This document shows, one piece after another, positions 8,749 through 15,904 of a stretch of DNA of 35,740 nt. Under the pieces are notes generated by a model. That model was not told the origin of the DNA. It saw nothing but the letters and a program-made list of their open reading frames with translations, and did not search any database. Every line of letters starts with the position of its first letter. Within the stretch, counting starts at the first letter, position 1. Position numbers and translations under genes: made by a program. Source of the stretch: Nostoc linckia NIES-25 (GTDB taxonomy: Bacteria > Cyanobacteriota > Cyanobacteriia > Cyanobacteriales > Nostocaceae); assembly GCF_002368035.1 (NCBI RefSeq), contig NZ_AP018222.1:5973378-6009117 (forward strand), given 5' to 3'.

Positions 8749-9659
8749 GCTCAAACAATTAAATCGTGTATTGATAACTTCAAAACCTGATTTTACCTTT
8801 CCGACTGGAAAGTAACCTAAATTTCGGATCTGCAAAGATACACGTAAAATTAGGATAATTTGTAAATATTGTAATATTGCAGTTGTACTTTCTTATCCAT
8901 CGCATTTTTAATCACCTATTTTTTTGCTATATACGGTTGTAAACTAGTGCTTTTTGGTATAAATACAGCTTTGCTTGTTCAGAGTTGTTAAGACGGTTTA
9001 CATTTAGACTTTGAGTGCGTAAGTTCTAGAAATCCAGACACAAAAGCCAGAGGCGATCGCCTACTACATCGATACAATATTTCAGTAGTATTAAATACTT
9101 TGCTTGCTACGGTATCCAGTTAATTATTCATACCCCAGATTTTGTTGTCGAGCAATTTGATTGTCAACCTGCTTTACTCATTTCAACAACCTCATTTTCC
9201 TTGGACAAGGACTGTTTCATGCTTGCGATCGGTTCCACGATAGAGGCTGAATTACAACTAATTTGCAATCAAAAATGTCCAAGTAAGCCTTAACCTAAAT
9301 TTGTACTAATTTTAACTCAATCTTTGCTCAAGCTGTATGCCTTAGTAAGAAGATTGTTTAGTAACCATGCTAAAATACGGTATTCCCATCGGGTTGTAGA
9401 TGTATATTCTTAATCGACCCAAAGGTAGAAGCCAAATTCAAGGCTCTTACCATTAACTTTTTAGTGCGTGGAGGATTGTAGATTGATGAAACTGCGACTT
9501 GCTAAATTACATAAACTTTGAGCCAACCAAATTAACTAGAGCGTAGGCCCATGAGATACACAAATACTTATTGGATACTGGGAAACCATCTGTCTGCGCG
9601 GACAGCATGAAATTTGGATATTTTCTGTGGAGTTTTGTTACTAAACTTGAGGAGTAAAA
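8749..9659. other. Long intergenic region, mostly featureless
   Basis: This 911-base stretch between a leftward RHH gene and the rightward desaturase-family gene has no confident gene. A stop-free stretch of about 80 codons ends near 9292 (plus strand) without a usable early start. A GGAGG at 9470-9474 precedes an 11-codon ATG frame at 9486-9521, about 140 bases upstream of the next gene, and could be a leader peptide, but nothing else supports it. No tRNA or hairpin terminator was found. Confidence 0.4.
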
Positions 9660-10160
9660 ATGCTTGAGGCTATCGCTGTTGCTTGGTTATTACTATTATT
9701 TGGCGATTTCCTATCTACATTCTTTTACCACGTACCAGAGCATGTTTTCGGTAGCCTTCATTTAAAAACGCACCACTCCTGGAAAAAGGACTTTCGTCAC
9801 TACGCTATATTAACTTTCAACCCTCAAGTTCTTTTAGATGGGATCTTGGGAGCTTTGCCTTACATACTCATAGCAGTAGTTCTGTGGTCTTTTTCTCCCA
9901 TCGGCGTTGTTGTTGGACTACTGCTTGGTCAGTTTCATGTATGGTGGAGACACATAAGCGTCTTAGGTTGGCAAACTCCAAAGCCTGTAAATATTTTATG
10001 CCAAATTCTATTTATTACTACTCCAGAGAGACACTGGTTGCATCATCACAAAACTAATTTAGGTTTTGGTGACATTTTTACCTTCTTTGAACAACCTGCA
10101 CAAATTTGGTTGCGCTGGCTACGTCTGTTAAGGGTTCGTTTCCGCTACTCTCGTATTTAA
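9660..10160 (+). CDS. Sterol desaturase / fatty acid hydroxylase family protein, small
   Basis: The 166-residue membrane protein has the di-iron His-box signature of the fatty acid hydroxylase superfamily. The boxes are HVPEH near residue 24, HLKTHH near 34, and HWLHHH near 134, with an extra HVWWRH near 93. Hydrophobic segments lie at residues 3-20 and 60-90. These enzymes hydroxylate or desaturate lipids in membranes using oxygen; the substrate cannot be told from sequence. It is shorter than typical family members (about 200-300 residues). The ATG is preceded by a strong GAGGAG six bases upstream. It stands alone between long spacers and is followed by a strong hairpin. Confidence 0.8.
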   Translation: MLEAIAVAWLLLLFGDFLSTFFYHVPEHVFGSLHLKTHHSWKKDFRHYAILTFNPQVLLDGILGALPYILIAVVLWSFSPIGVVVGLLLGQFHVWWRHISVLGWQTPKPVNILCQILFITTPERHWLHHHKTNLGFGDIFTFFEQPAQIWLRWLRLLRVRFRYSRI

Positions 10161-10490
10161 CCGAAGCTAGTAGTGCTTAACTAAAAATTTTTTAAACAAG
10201 GCATTGCCAGAGGCAGGAGGCAGCACTTCTCTACGAGACGCTGCCTCCTGCCTTCTACTTACTATCTTTTCAAGATACGGTGGGGTAGAGTAATGCTTAC
10301 CTGTAACAATGATTTTTCAAATTCGCTTCATATAATTTTCTATTGTGTATCGTTGTGTATTGCATCCAAGCTCCAAGGGCTATATTCTGATAAATCCTAG
10401 TTTCTAGGAGCGAGAGGCTTTTGCCAGAACGAACTAGAATTAGGAAACACCTAGTGGGTTCTTCTGACTTTTGAAATTAGGAGTGCATGT
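10161..10490. other. Intergenic region before the DRTGG-domain gene
   Basis: This 330-base spacer contains the hairpin at 10212-10252 and a short CCTAG/CTAGG inverted repeat near 10396-10408. Nothing else was recognised. Confidence 0.4.
10212..10252 (+). terminator. GC-rich hairpin after the desaturase-family gene
   Basis: Perfect 13-base arms, GGCAGGAGGCAGC (10212-10224) and its complement (10240-10252), surround a 15-base loop 52 bases after the stop codon. It could act as a terminator, though the following run is CT-rich rather than a clean T-tract. It also resembles dispersed hairpin repeats of Nostoc genomes. Confidence 0.5.
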
Positions 10491-11585
10491 GTGCCCAAAT
10501 CCCCTAAATATTTGCTGATTGGATCAACCGAGACTTACAGCGGTAAATCTGCAACTGTTCTGGGTTTGTCTCATCAGCTACAGCAAAAAGGACTGGATAT
10601 AGCTTACGGTAAACCGCTCGGTACGTGTTTGAATTCGTCTAGCGGAACTGTAATTGAAGAAGATGTTCAGTTTATCGCTCATAGTCTGAATCTGCCCGAA
10701 AACCGTGTTGCACCTACAATGCTGGCTTTGGATGAACTAAATGTGCAAAAACGCTTGCGTGGGGAGGACAAAACAAATTATCAGCAGTCGCTATTACAGC
10801 AATATTCGCAAATGTTGCCAGGAGATTTGGTGTTGCTAGAGGGGCCTGGTGATTTGTCTGAAGGCAGTTTGTTTGACTTATCTTTACTACAAGTAGCTGA
10901 GGTATTGGATGCTGGCGTGCTGTTAGTAGCCCGTTATAAATCGTTGCTTTCAATTGAGGCATTATTGGCTGCTAAGCAGCGTATGGGCGATCGCTTGATT
11001 GGTGTCGTCATCAATGATATCCCTGTGGCAGAACTAAAAGCGGTTGACACTGTGTTACGCCCATTTTTAGAACAGCGGGATATTCCAGTGCTGGGAATGC
11101 TGCCAAATAGCGATTTACTGCGTAGTGTGAGTGTTGGCGAACTCGTTAAGCAATTAAAGGCCGACGTTCTGTGTCGCAACGATCGCCTAGATTTGTTGGT
11201 GGAAAGTCTGGCAATTGGCGCGATGAATGTCAACTCGGCTGTGAAATATTTCCGCAAACGCCGGAATATGGCAGTGGTAACAGGAGGCGATCGCGTCGAA
11301 ATTCAGCAGGCGGCTTTAGAAACTTCAACCCAATGTTTAATTCTCACCGGGCAACTACCACCCCCACCGTTCATTCTCAGCCGTGCTGAAGAACTAGAAA
11401 TTCCCATTTTATCTGTTGACTTAGACACCCTAACCACAGTCGAAATTGTTGACCGCACTTTTGGTCAAGTCCGTCTCCACGAACCGATTAAGGTTCAGTA
11501 TATTCGCCAGCTGATGGTTGAGCATTTTGACATTGATCGCCTGTTATCTAAACTCGGTTTAACTCCTGCAACGGCATTGTCTTAA
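10491..11585 (+). CDS. P-loop and DRTGG-domain protein (phosphotransacetylase N-terminal-like)
   Basis: The 364-residue protein starts with a BioD/CobQ-like P-loop domain (GSTETYSGKSATV at 12-24, then LLEGPGDLSEGS near 119) and continues into a DRTGG domain marked by VVTGGDRVEIQQAAL near 260. The same arrangement forms the N-terminal part of long bacterial phosphate acetyltransferases, but the catalytic acetyltransferase domain is absent. Cyanobacteria commonly have this stand-alone form; its role is not established and is probably regulatory or nucleotide-binding. The start is GTG, supported by AGGAG at 10479-10483. An overlapping ATG at 10487 is in another frame. The gene ends directly in front of a purine-rich repeat tract. 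Confidence 0.82.
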   Translation: MPKSPKYLLIGSTETYSGKSATVLGLSHQLQQKGLDIAYGKPLGTCLNSSSGTVIEEDVQFIAHSLNLPENRVAPTMLALDELNVQKRLRGEDKTNYQQSLLQQYSQMLPGDLVLLEGPGDLSEGSLFDLSLLQVAEVLDAGVLLVARYKSLLSIEALLAAKQRMGDRLIGVVINDIPVAELKAVDTVLRPFLEQRDIPVLGMLPNSDLLRSVSVGELVKQLKADVLCRNDRLDLLVESLAIGAMNVNSAVKYFRKRRNMAVVTGGDRVEIQQAALETSTQCLILTGQLPPPPFILSRAEELEIPILSVDLDTLTTVEIVDRTFGQVRLHEPIKVQYIRQLMVEHFDIDRLLSKLGLTPATALS

Positions 11586-11590
11586 GGCAT

Positions 11591-11702
11591 GGGAAGGGGA
11601 AAGGGAAAAGGGGAAAGGGAAAAGGGGAAAGGGGAAAGGGGAAAGGGAAAAGGGGAAAGGGGAAAGGGAAAAGGGGAAAGGTGAAAGGGGAAAGGGGAAA
11701 GG
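11591..11702. repeat. 112-base homopurine tract of GGGGAAA-type tandem units
   Basis: The plus strand is pure A/G for 112 bases except one T at 11682, built from units such as GGGGAAA, GGGAAAA and GGGGAAAGG. It begins six bases after one stop codon and ends 13 bases before the stop codon of the convergent DUF4188 gene. Such tracts can form G-quadruplexes or triplexes and commonly vary in copy number. Confidence 0.9.
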
Positions 11703-11715
11703 CATTGATTTTTAA

Positions 11716-12291
11716 TTATTCTCCTTTGCTCCTTTGCTCCTCTGCCTCCCCTGCTTCCCCTGCTTCCCCTGCCTCCCCTGCCCCATCTCCCCCAGGCGAA
11801 GGCACAGCGGGTTCGCTGTCACCTCCCAAACGACGGCGTGCTGTTTCTGTTCGTCCCTTAGCTGGGACGTGCTTGGTTGCAGCAGCTAATCCAAATACAG
11901 GCATATTTCCGTAAATTGCCTCATATTTTCCCGGATCGATGAGATAAGTTTCGTGCCAAATACCAACACTGCCATCAGCACCAATGGATCGATTAAACCT
12001 TTGCCAAGCTTCTAGATGTGCATCTGCGGGATTTCTGGCAAAATGCTCTAAATCCTCAAACGATCGCCAATACTGAATCAGCCCTACTCCCCGCGAGTAA
12101 ACAAAACCTTCTCCCCCTAAAAACCCCTTTTCAGGATTCTGCCGAAGGCTGCGTAGCATCGGCGACATTGCCCTAGCTGTAGGAATCCATTTAGAAAAAG
12201 CAAAGAATTTATTAATTCTCATCCCAATCAGAAACACAACGAAGGGTTCATCAATCTCGGCGGTAAATCTTCCTGGCATTACTTGAGGCAT
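11716..12291 (-). CDS. DUF4188 family (monooxygenase-like) protein with repeat-derived tail
   Basis: Residues 1 to about 154 look like a DUF4188 protein, a ferredoxin-like fold related to small monooxygenases. Family-like segments are GRFTAEIDEPFVVFLIGMRIN, shortened here to its start, then GVGLIQYWRSFEDLEHFAR and GIWHETYLIDPGKYEAIYGN. Function is not known. Residues 155-191 are glycine/glutamate/alanine-rich with four GEA units and are read from a CCTGCTTCC-type tandem repeat plus a small hairpin (ACAGC...GCTGT). This tail is probably a recent gain from intergenic repeat DNA rather than a functional domain. It is divergent from padR, with two palindromic operators between them, so the PadR protein very likely controls it. 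Confidence 0.8.
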   Translation of the reverse strand: MPQVMPGRFTAEIDEPFVVFLIGMRINKFFAFSKWIPTARAMSPMLRSLRQNPEKGFLGGEGFVYSRGVGLIQYWRSFEDLEHFARNPADAHLEAWQRFNRSIGADGSVGIWHETYLIDPGKYEAIYGNMPVFGLAAATKHVPAKGRTETARRRLGGDSEPAVPSPGGDGAGEAGEAGEAGEAEEQRSKGE

Positions 12292-12321
12292 GAGTTACAT
12301 TCCTTGTTGTTTTCGAGTAAT

Positions 12322-12337
12322 ATGCAACTAGTTGCAT
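12322..12337. promoter_or_regulatory. Palindromic operator 1 (ATGCAACTAGTTGCAT)
   Basis: This is a perfect 16-base palindrome in the divergent gap between the DUF4188 gene and padR. PadR-family dimers bind inverted repeats with ATGNAA-type half-sites, and padR genes are commonly autoregulated, so this is probably its binding site. Confidence 0.75.
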
Positions 12338-12349
12338 ATAAATATGATT

Positions 12350-12365
12350 ATGCAATTAGTTGCAT
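12350..12365. promoter_or_regulatory. Palindromic operator 2 (ATGCAATTAGTTGCAT)
   Basis: This is a near-perfect copy of operator 1 (one base different), centred 28 bases downstream of it and 25 bases before the padR ATG. The two sites sit on nearly the same helical face only if the helix repeat is slightly under 10.5 bases over 28 bases, so cooperative binding is uncertain. Confidence 0.75.
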
Positions 12366-12389
12366 AAGTCAAGTAGTGAATTAAAAATC

Positions 12390-12929
12390 ATGGCATTAGC
12401 CCACGCGATATTAGCTGCTCTTGTTGAGGCCCCTTGTAGTGGGTATGATTTAGCAAAGCGATTCGATGGCTCTGTAGGCTTTTTTTGGTCAGCCAGCCAC
12501 CAGCAGATTTATCGAGAGTTGTCGAAGTTGGAAGACCAAAAGTGGATTAGTTGCGAGACGATTCTGCAAGCAGGGCGTCCAGATAAAAAGGTTTACAGGG
12601 TCACAGGCTTGGGAGAACAGCAGTTAAAAGAGTGGATTGCTCAACCTTGCGAACCCACGCCAACAAAAGATGATTTACTTGTAAAAATTTTTGCTGGTTA
12701 TGTTGCTCCTAAGGAGACGATTTTGGCAGAAATAGAGCAACATCAAAAAGCCCACTTAGAAAAATTATCTACATACGAGGATTTGGAACAGCATTACTTT
12801 CAGAATCCTCAAGAACTGTCAGAACCACAGCAATTTCAGTATTTGACTCTCTTGAATGGAATTACTTATGAAAAACATTGGCTGGCTTGGTGCGATCGCG
12901 TAATTCAGTCACTCAACCAAAAAAAGTGA
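12390..12929 (+). CDS. PadR family transcriptional regulator
   Basis: From the ATG at 12390 the protein has 179 residues. The N-terminal winged helix (MALAHAILAALVEAPCSGYDL...IYRELSKLE...GRPDKKVYRVTGLG) is the PadR signature, and the C-terminal half is helical, ending in the WLAWCDRVI segment typical of the PadR/Vir dimerisation domain. The frame stays open to a TTG at 12360, but that codon lies inside operator 2, so the ATG is preferred. PadR proteins are ligand-responsive repressors. The neighbour arrangement and the two palindromes point to autoregulation and to control of the divergent DUF4188 gene. The effector is unknown. Confidence 0.92.
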   Translation: MALAHAILAALVEAPCSGYDLAKRFDGSVGFFWSASHQQIYRELSKLEDQKWISCETILQAGRPDKKVYRVTGLGEQQLKEWIAQPCEPTPTKDDLLVKIFAGYVAPKETILAEIEQHQKAHLEKLSTYEDLEQHYFQNPQELSEPQQFQYLTLLNGITYEKHWLAWCDRVIQSLNQKK

Positions 12930-13020
12930 AAAATTATAGTGATGTGTAACTCGGTTTGCCTCGCACCTACACGCTCTTTGGTAGAATAGCTGGGTCGTTT
13001 AATCTGATGCATGTCTATCT

Positions 13021-13524
13021 TTGAGTCAGTCAACAGACCTTATTAACGTCGATACATTAGCGCAAGAACTAGCGACAATCCAGCAAACAGGTTCTAAAAG
13101 AATTGCCTTGCTGGGTTCTCGTCATGTGCCGATTACACATCAGAATCTTATTGAAATGATGACATATGCCCTAGTTTTATCGGGTAATCGGATCATCACT
13201 TCTGGTGCCACAGGTACAAATTCTGCTGCCATCCGGGGAGCAACGCGGGCCGATCCAAACTTATTAACCGTGATTCTCCCCCAAAGCTTGGAACGCCAGC
13301 CCTTAGAATCGCGCCAGCAACTAGAACAGGTAATGCATCTGGTGGAAAATCCCAGTAATGATAACCTGTCTCTTGCCGAAGCTAGTTACTTGTGCAACAA
13401 AGAAATTGTCTCTCGTTGCCAGCAACTAATTTGTTTTGCGTTTCACGACAGCCGCACTTTGTTGCAAACTTGTCAAGATGCAGAAGAACAAAGAAAAGTG
13501 GTGACACTCTTCTACTTTGATTAG
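13021..13524 (+). CDS. DprA/LOG-like Rossmann-fold protein
   Basis: The 167-residue product has a Rossmann-like core: KRIALLGSRHVPITHQNL near residues 27-44, a LSGNRIITSGATGTNSAA segment near 53-70, and then LLTVILPQSL. This resembles the nucleotide-binding part of the DprA (DNA recombination-mediator protein A) and LOG families; cyanobacterial homologues of this length are commonly labelled DNA recombination-mediator protein A. It lacks the additional domains of full DprA. Whether it binds DNA is not known. The only start that preserves the N-terminus is TTG at 13021, since the ATGs at 13007 and 13011 are in other frames; no clear ribosome binding site precedes it. Confidence 0.75.
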   Translation: MSQSTDLINVDTLAQELATIQQTGSKRIALLGSRHVPITHQNLIEMMTYALVLSGNRIITSGATGTNSAAIRGATRADPNLLTVILPQSLERQPLESRQQLEQVMHLVENPSNDNLSLAEASYLCNKEIVSRCQQLICFAFHDSRTLLQTCQDAEEQRKVVTLFYFD

Positions 13525-13593
13525 TCATTTGTCAAAAGTCCTTCGTCCTTTGTCCTAGTTCGTGGTAATTAAACTAATGCACGTCTATGTATT

Positions 13594-13640
13594 TGACCAA
13601 TGACCGATGACCAATGACTAATGACTAGTGACTAATAACT
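13594..13640 (+). repeat. Heptamer tandem repeat (TGACCAA/TGACTAA)
   Basis: About seven degenerate copies of a seven-base unit (TGACCAA, TGACCGA, TGACTAA, TGACTAG) fill the space immediately before the MAPEG gene start. It is a typical short tandemly repeated repetitive sequence of heterocystous cyanobacteria and occupies the position where the 5' untranslated region would lie. Confidence 0.85.
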
Positions 13641-13643
13641 AAA

Positions 13644-14039
13644 ATGATAATTTTTTTGTACTCCATTGCTGCTGCTGCCGTTCTAATTTACGTGCCATTT
13701 TTAGTAGTAGCTTATGCCCGTGTGCGTGTTGGGTACGATACTTCTGCCCCTCGCGCCATATTTGATAAATTGCCACCATACGCTCAAAGAGCCACCTGGG
13801 CACATCAGAACTCCTTTGAAGCGTTTATGGTATTTGCCGCAGCCGCATTCATGGCATACGTAACTGGTGTAAATTCTTCTACAGCAGCGACGGCTGCGAT
13901 CGCCTTTGTGGCTGCGCGTTTTCTTTACTCAATTTTTTATATTTTGAATATACCCATTTTGCGATCGCTGATGTTCGCCATCGGTTCCCTTAGCTCTGCT
14001 ATTCTGATCTTCCTGAGCATCATCCAAGCAAATAGTTAA
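13644..14039 (+). CDS. MAPEG family membrane protein
   Basis: The 131-residue protein has four hydrophobic segments (about 2-24, 60-78, 82-100 and 108-127). It also has the MAPEG pattern: a polar loop after helix 1, then RATWAHQNSFEAFMVFAAAA with the conserved Asn/Glu of helix 2. MAPEG proteins (membrane-associated eicosanoid/glutathione metabolism) are trimeric; bacterial ones often have glutathione transferase or peroxidase activity. The substrate is unknown. The ATG directly follows heptamer repeats and no ribosome binding site is visible, so translation initiation may be unusual. Confidence 0.88.
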   Translation: MIIFLYSIAAAAVLIYVPFLVVAYARVRVGYDTSAPRAIFDKLPPYAQRATWAHQNSFEAFMVFAAAAFMAYVTGVNSSTAATAAIAFVAARFLYSIFYILNIPILRSLMFAIGSLSSAILIFLSIIQANS

Positions 14040-14057
14040 TTGGCCAAATGGGGCATT

Positions 14058-14155
14058 GGGGAGATGGGGAGATGGGGAGATGGGGAGGATAACTTTGAAC
14101 TCCTAACTCCTAACTCCTAACTCCTAACTCCCTACTTCCTACTCCCTACTTCCTA
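14058..14155 (+). repeat. Two adjacent tandem repeats (GGGGAGAT and CTAACTC units)
   Basis: An 8-base GGGGAGAT array at 14058-14088 is followed by CTAACTC heptamers from 14098 and then by CTACTTC/CTACTCC variants to 14155. The spacer ends in an AATCTAAAATCC-type repeat just before yajQ. The same GGGGAGAT unit ends the window. Confidence 0.9.
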
Positions 14156-14190
14156 ATCTAAAATCCAAAATCTAAAATCCAAAATACTTT

Positions 14191-14682
14191 ATGGCTTCTA
14201 CTTTTTCCTTTGACATTGTGAGCGACTTTGACCAACAAGAATTGGTTAACGCTGTCGATCAAGTTGTGCGAGAAATCAAAAGCCGTTATGACCTTAAAGA
14301 TACTCAAACTACTGTTGAGTTAGCCGATCAAAGCATTAATGTTAATACTGACAGCGAGTTTACCTTAGATTCTGTACACAACATCTTGCGGGAAAAAGCC
14401 GCTAAGCGTAATCTTTCCCAGAAAATCTTTGATTTTGGCAAAATTGAATCAGCAAGCGGTAACCGCGTGCGTCAAGAAATTAAACTCAAAAAAGGCATCA
14501 GTCAAGAAATTGCCAAACAAATTTCCAAATTGATTCGTGACGAATTCAAAAAGGTACAAGCCTCAATTCAAGGCGATGCTGTGCGGGTTTCTGCCAAATC
14601 TAAAGACGACTTGCAAGTTGTAATTCAGCGACTAAAACAAGAAGACTATCCAGCGGCTTTGCAATTTACAAATTATCGGTAA
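14191..14682 (+). CDS. yajQ: YajQ family nucleotide-binding protein
   Basis: The 163-residue product is a full-length YajQ/DUF520 protein. It starts STFSFDIVSDFDQQELVNAV, has the central segment REKAAKRNLSQKIFDFG and ends QRLKQEDYPAALQFTNYR, all characteristic of the family. YajQ proteins have two ferredoxin-like domains; in Xanthomonas a member binds cyclic di-GMP and acts on gene expression, and others bind nucleotides or RNA. Its role in cyanobacteria is not established. It sits alone between repeat-filled spacers. Confidence 0.95.
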   Translation: MASTFSFDIVSDFDQQELVNAVDQVVREIKSRYDLKDTQTTVELADQSINVNTDSEFTLDSVHNILREKAAKRNLSQKIFDFGKIESASGNRVRQEIKLKKGISQEIAKQISKLIRDEFKKVQASIQGDAVRVSAKSKDDLQVVIQRLKQEDYPAALQFTNYR

Positions 14683-14875
14683 AAGGGCTTGAGTACTGGG
14701 CATGGGGCAAACAGGGCATGGGGAAAGGGAAAGGGGTATGGTTCGACAAGCTCACCAACCGGGGAAAAAGGGAAAGATTAAATTTATTCCTTTTCCCTTT
14801 TCCCTTTAACCTTTTCCCTGCCTCAAGAGCCTCCCTTGCTCCCTATCTCCCCCAGTACCCAGTCCCCAGTCCCTT

Positions 14876-15433
14876 TTACCTCATTACACCGATAGTTTTT
14901 TGAAATGCGGGACGCTCAGCCAATAGCTTCATGTAATTCAACACGGCTGGGTAAGGACTAAAATCTAGTTTCATAACTAAGGGAATGTAATTCAAAATAG
15001 AGCCGACTGCGACATCAGCAACGGTGAATTCATTACCTAGTAAAAAAGATTGCTGACTGAAAATTTCATTCAACGTATTCAACAAACGGGGTAGTTGGCG
15101 ATCGCGATTTGCTTCTACCAAAACTCCTGTACTGAGGGTGGAATTGGCAAACAAGACCCACTGGTAAATCACAGCACGTTCTTCTAACGAACCGGGTGTT
15201 TTTCCATACTTATCCACGAGATAGAGTAAAATTGCCCCAGATTCCCAAAGCTGAAAATCTCCATCAACAATTGCTGGAACTTTTGCAAATGGATTAATGG
15301 TTAAAAACTCAGGCTGTAAGTGTTCGCCCGCCTGCATATCAAGCTTGACAAATTCATAGGGAACTTCTAGTTCCTCTAAATACCAATGAACAATTGAGGC
15401 TCGACTACGAGCGCCACCGTAAAGTTTTAGCAT
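14876..15433 (-). CDS. Glutathione S-transferase family protein
   Basis: The 185-residue protein has a thioredoxin-like N-terminal half with a Ser-containing first helix (GGARSRASIVHWYLEEL), the cis-Pro motif FAKVPAIVDG near 50-58 and the glutathione-binding WESGAILLYL near 63-72. Its all-helical C-terminal half contains the family N-capping box FTVADVAVGSIL near 136-147. It probably conjugates or reduces using glutathione in the cytoplasm; the substrate is unknown. The start codon lies six bases after the stop of the gene at 15440-15904, so the two are likely cotranscribed. Confidence 0.93.
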   Translation of the reverse strand: MLKLYGGARSRASIVHWYLEELEVPYEFVKLDMQAGEHLQPEFLTINPFAKVPAIVDGDFQLWESGAILLYLVDKYGKTPGSLEERAVIYQWVLFANSTLSTGVLVEANRDRQLPRLLNTLNEIFSQQSFLLGNEFTVADVAVGSILNYIPLVMKLDFSPYPAVLNYMKLLAERPAFQKTIGVMR

Positions 15434-15439
15434 AATTAC

Positions 15440-15904
15440 TTAAAGAACTTTGTGAGTGTGAGAATGCTGCTTAACGTTGTCTTCTTTGGTAACAACTCTA
15501 CTGGCATTCAGCACCCGCTTGCGGTCAACGGAATACTTGAAGTCAGTATAGGTTGTACCTAAAGGAATTAAGGATTTTGCAGATTCACGACGTTTGTAAG
15601 TACGAGCTGCTGCAAACAACCGTGGGATAAATTCTTCACCAAACTGAGCCGACTGGGGGAAGCCATCTGGCACGAGTTCTGAGTCACCATCCAGCACAGA
15701 TGCCAAAGTTGTTGCACAAGCCAGCTTGTAGGAGGTAGGAATGCCCTTTAACAGTGCTTCCAAAGCCGCAGAGGGAATTGGTTCTATAACTTCGATTTGA
15801 TGTACTTCTCCATCTTCTTTGACGAAGCAAGTTGCCAAACCGATGACAATGTAATCATCGGCTGCTAAATCGGGAGCATTGGGATAAGAAATTGCAGTTG
15901 TCAT
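15440..15904 (-). CDS. Conserved cyanobacterial protein of unknown function
   Basis: From ATG 15904 the product has 154 residues beginning MTTAISYPNAPDLAADDYIV. It is soluble, with a mixed alpha/beta look (GLATCFVKEDGEVHQIEVIEPIPSAALEALL), no signal peptide and a basic His-rich end (KQHSHTHKVL). I do not recognise a characterised family; from memory similar proteins occur widely in cyanobacteria, but this was not checked. A TTG at 15919 would extend it by five residues. It is the first gene of a probable two-gene unit with the glutathione S-transferase. Confidence 0.75.
   Translation of the reverse strand: MTTAISYPNAPDLAADDYIVIGLATCFVKEDGEVHQIEVIEPIPSAALEALLKGIPTSYKLACATTLASVLDGDSELVPDGFPQSAQFGEEFIPRLFAAARTYKRRESAKSLIPLGTTYTDFKYSVDRKRVLNASRVVTKEDNVKQHSHTHKVL

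Noticed and set aside
8749..8835. Longer form (77 residues) of the minus-strand RHH protein
   Set aside because: It needs a TTG start and adds residues with no counterpart in the paralogue.
9040..9292. Stop-free stretch of about 80 codons on the plus strand, possible gene remnant
   Set aside because: It has no start codon until its last 25 codons, no ribosome binding site and no recognisable similarity, so it could be chance.
11681..11914. Open frame on the plus strand with Ser-Pro-Ala repeats
   Set aside because: It is the antisense reading of the repeat-derived tail of the DUF4188 gene.
13594..14155. Tandem repeats that might be taken for a CRISPR array
   Set aside because: Units are 7-8 bases without spacers and no cas gene is nearby; these are short tandem repeats typical of heterocystous cyanobacteria.
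14718..14903. Open frame after yajQ on the plus strand
   Set aside because: It consists of translated purine/pyrimidine repeats and overlaps the end of the glutathione S-transferase gene; no ribosome binding site.
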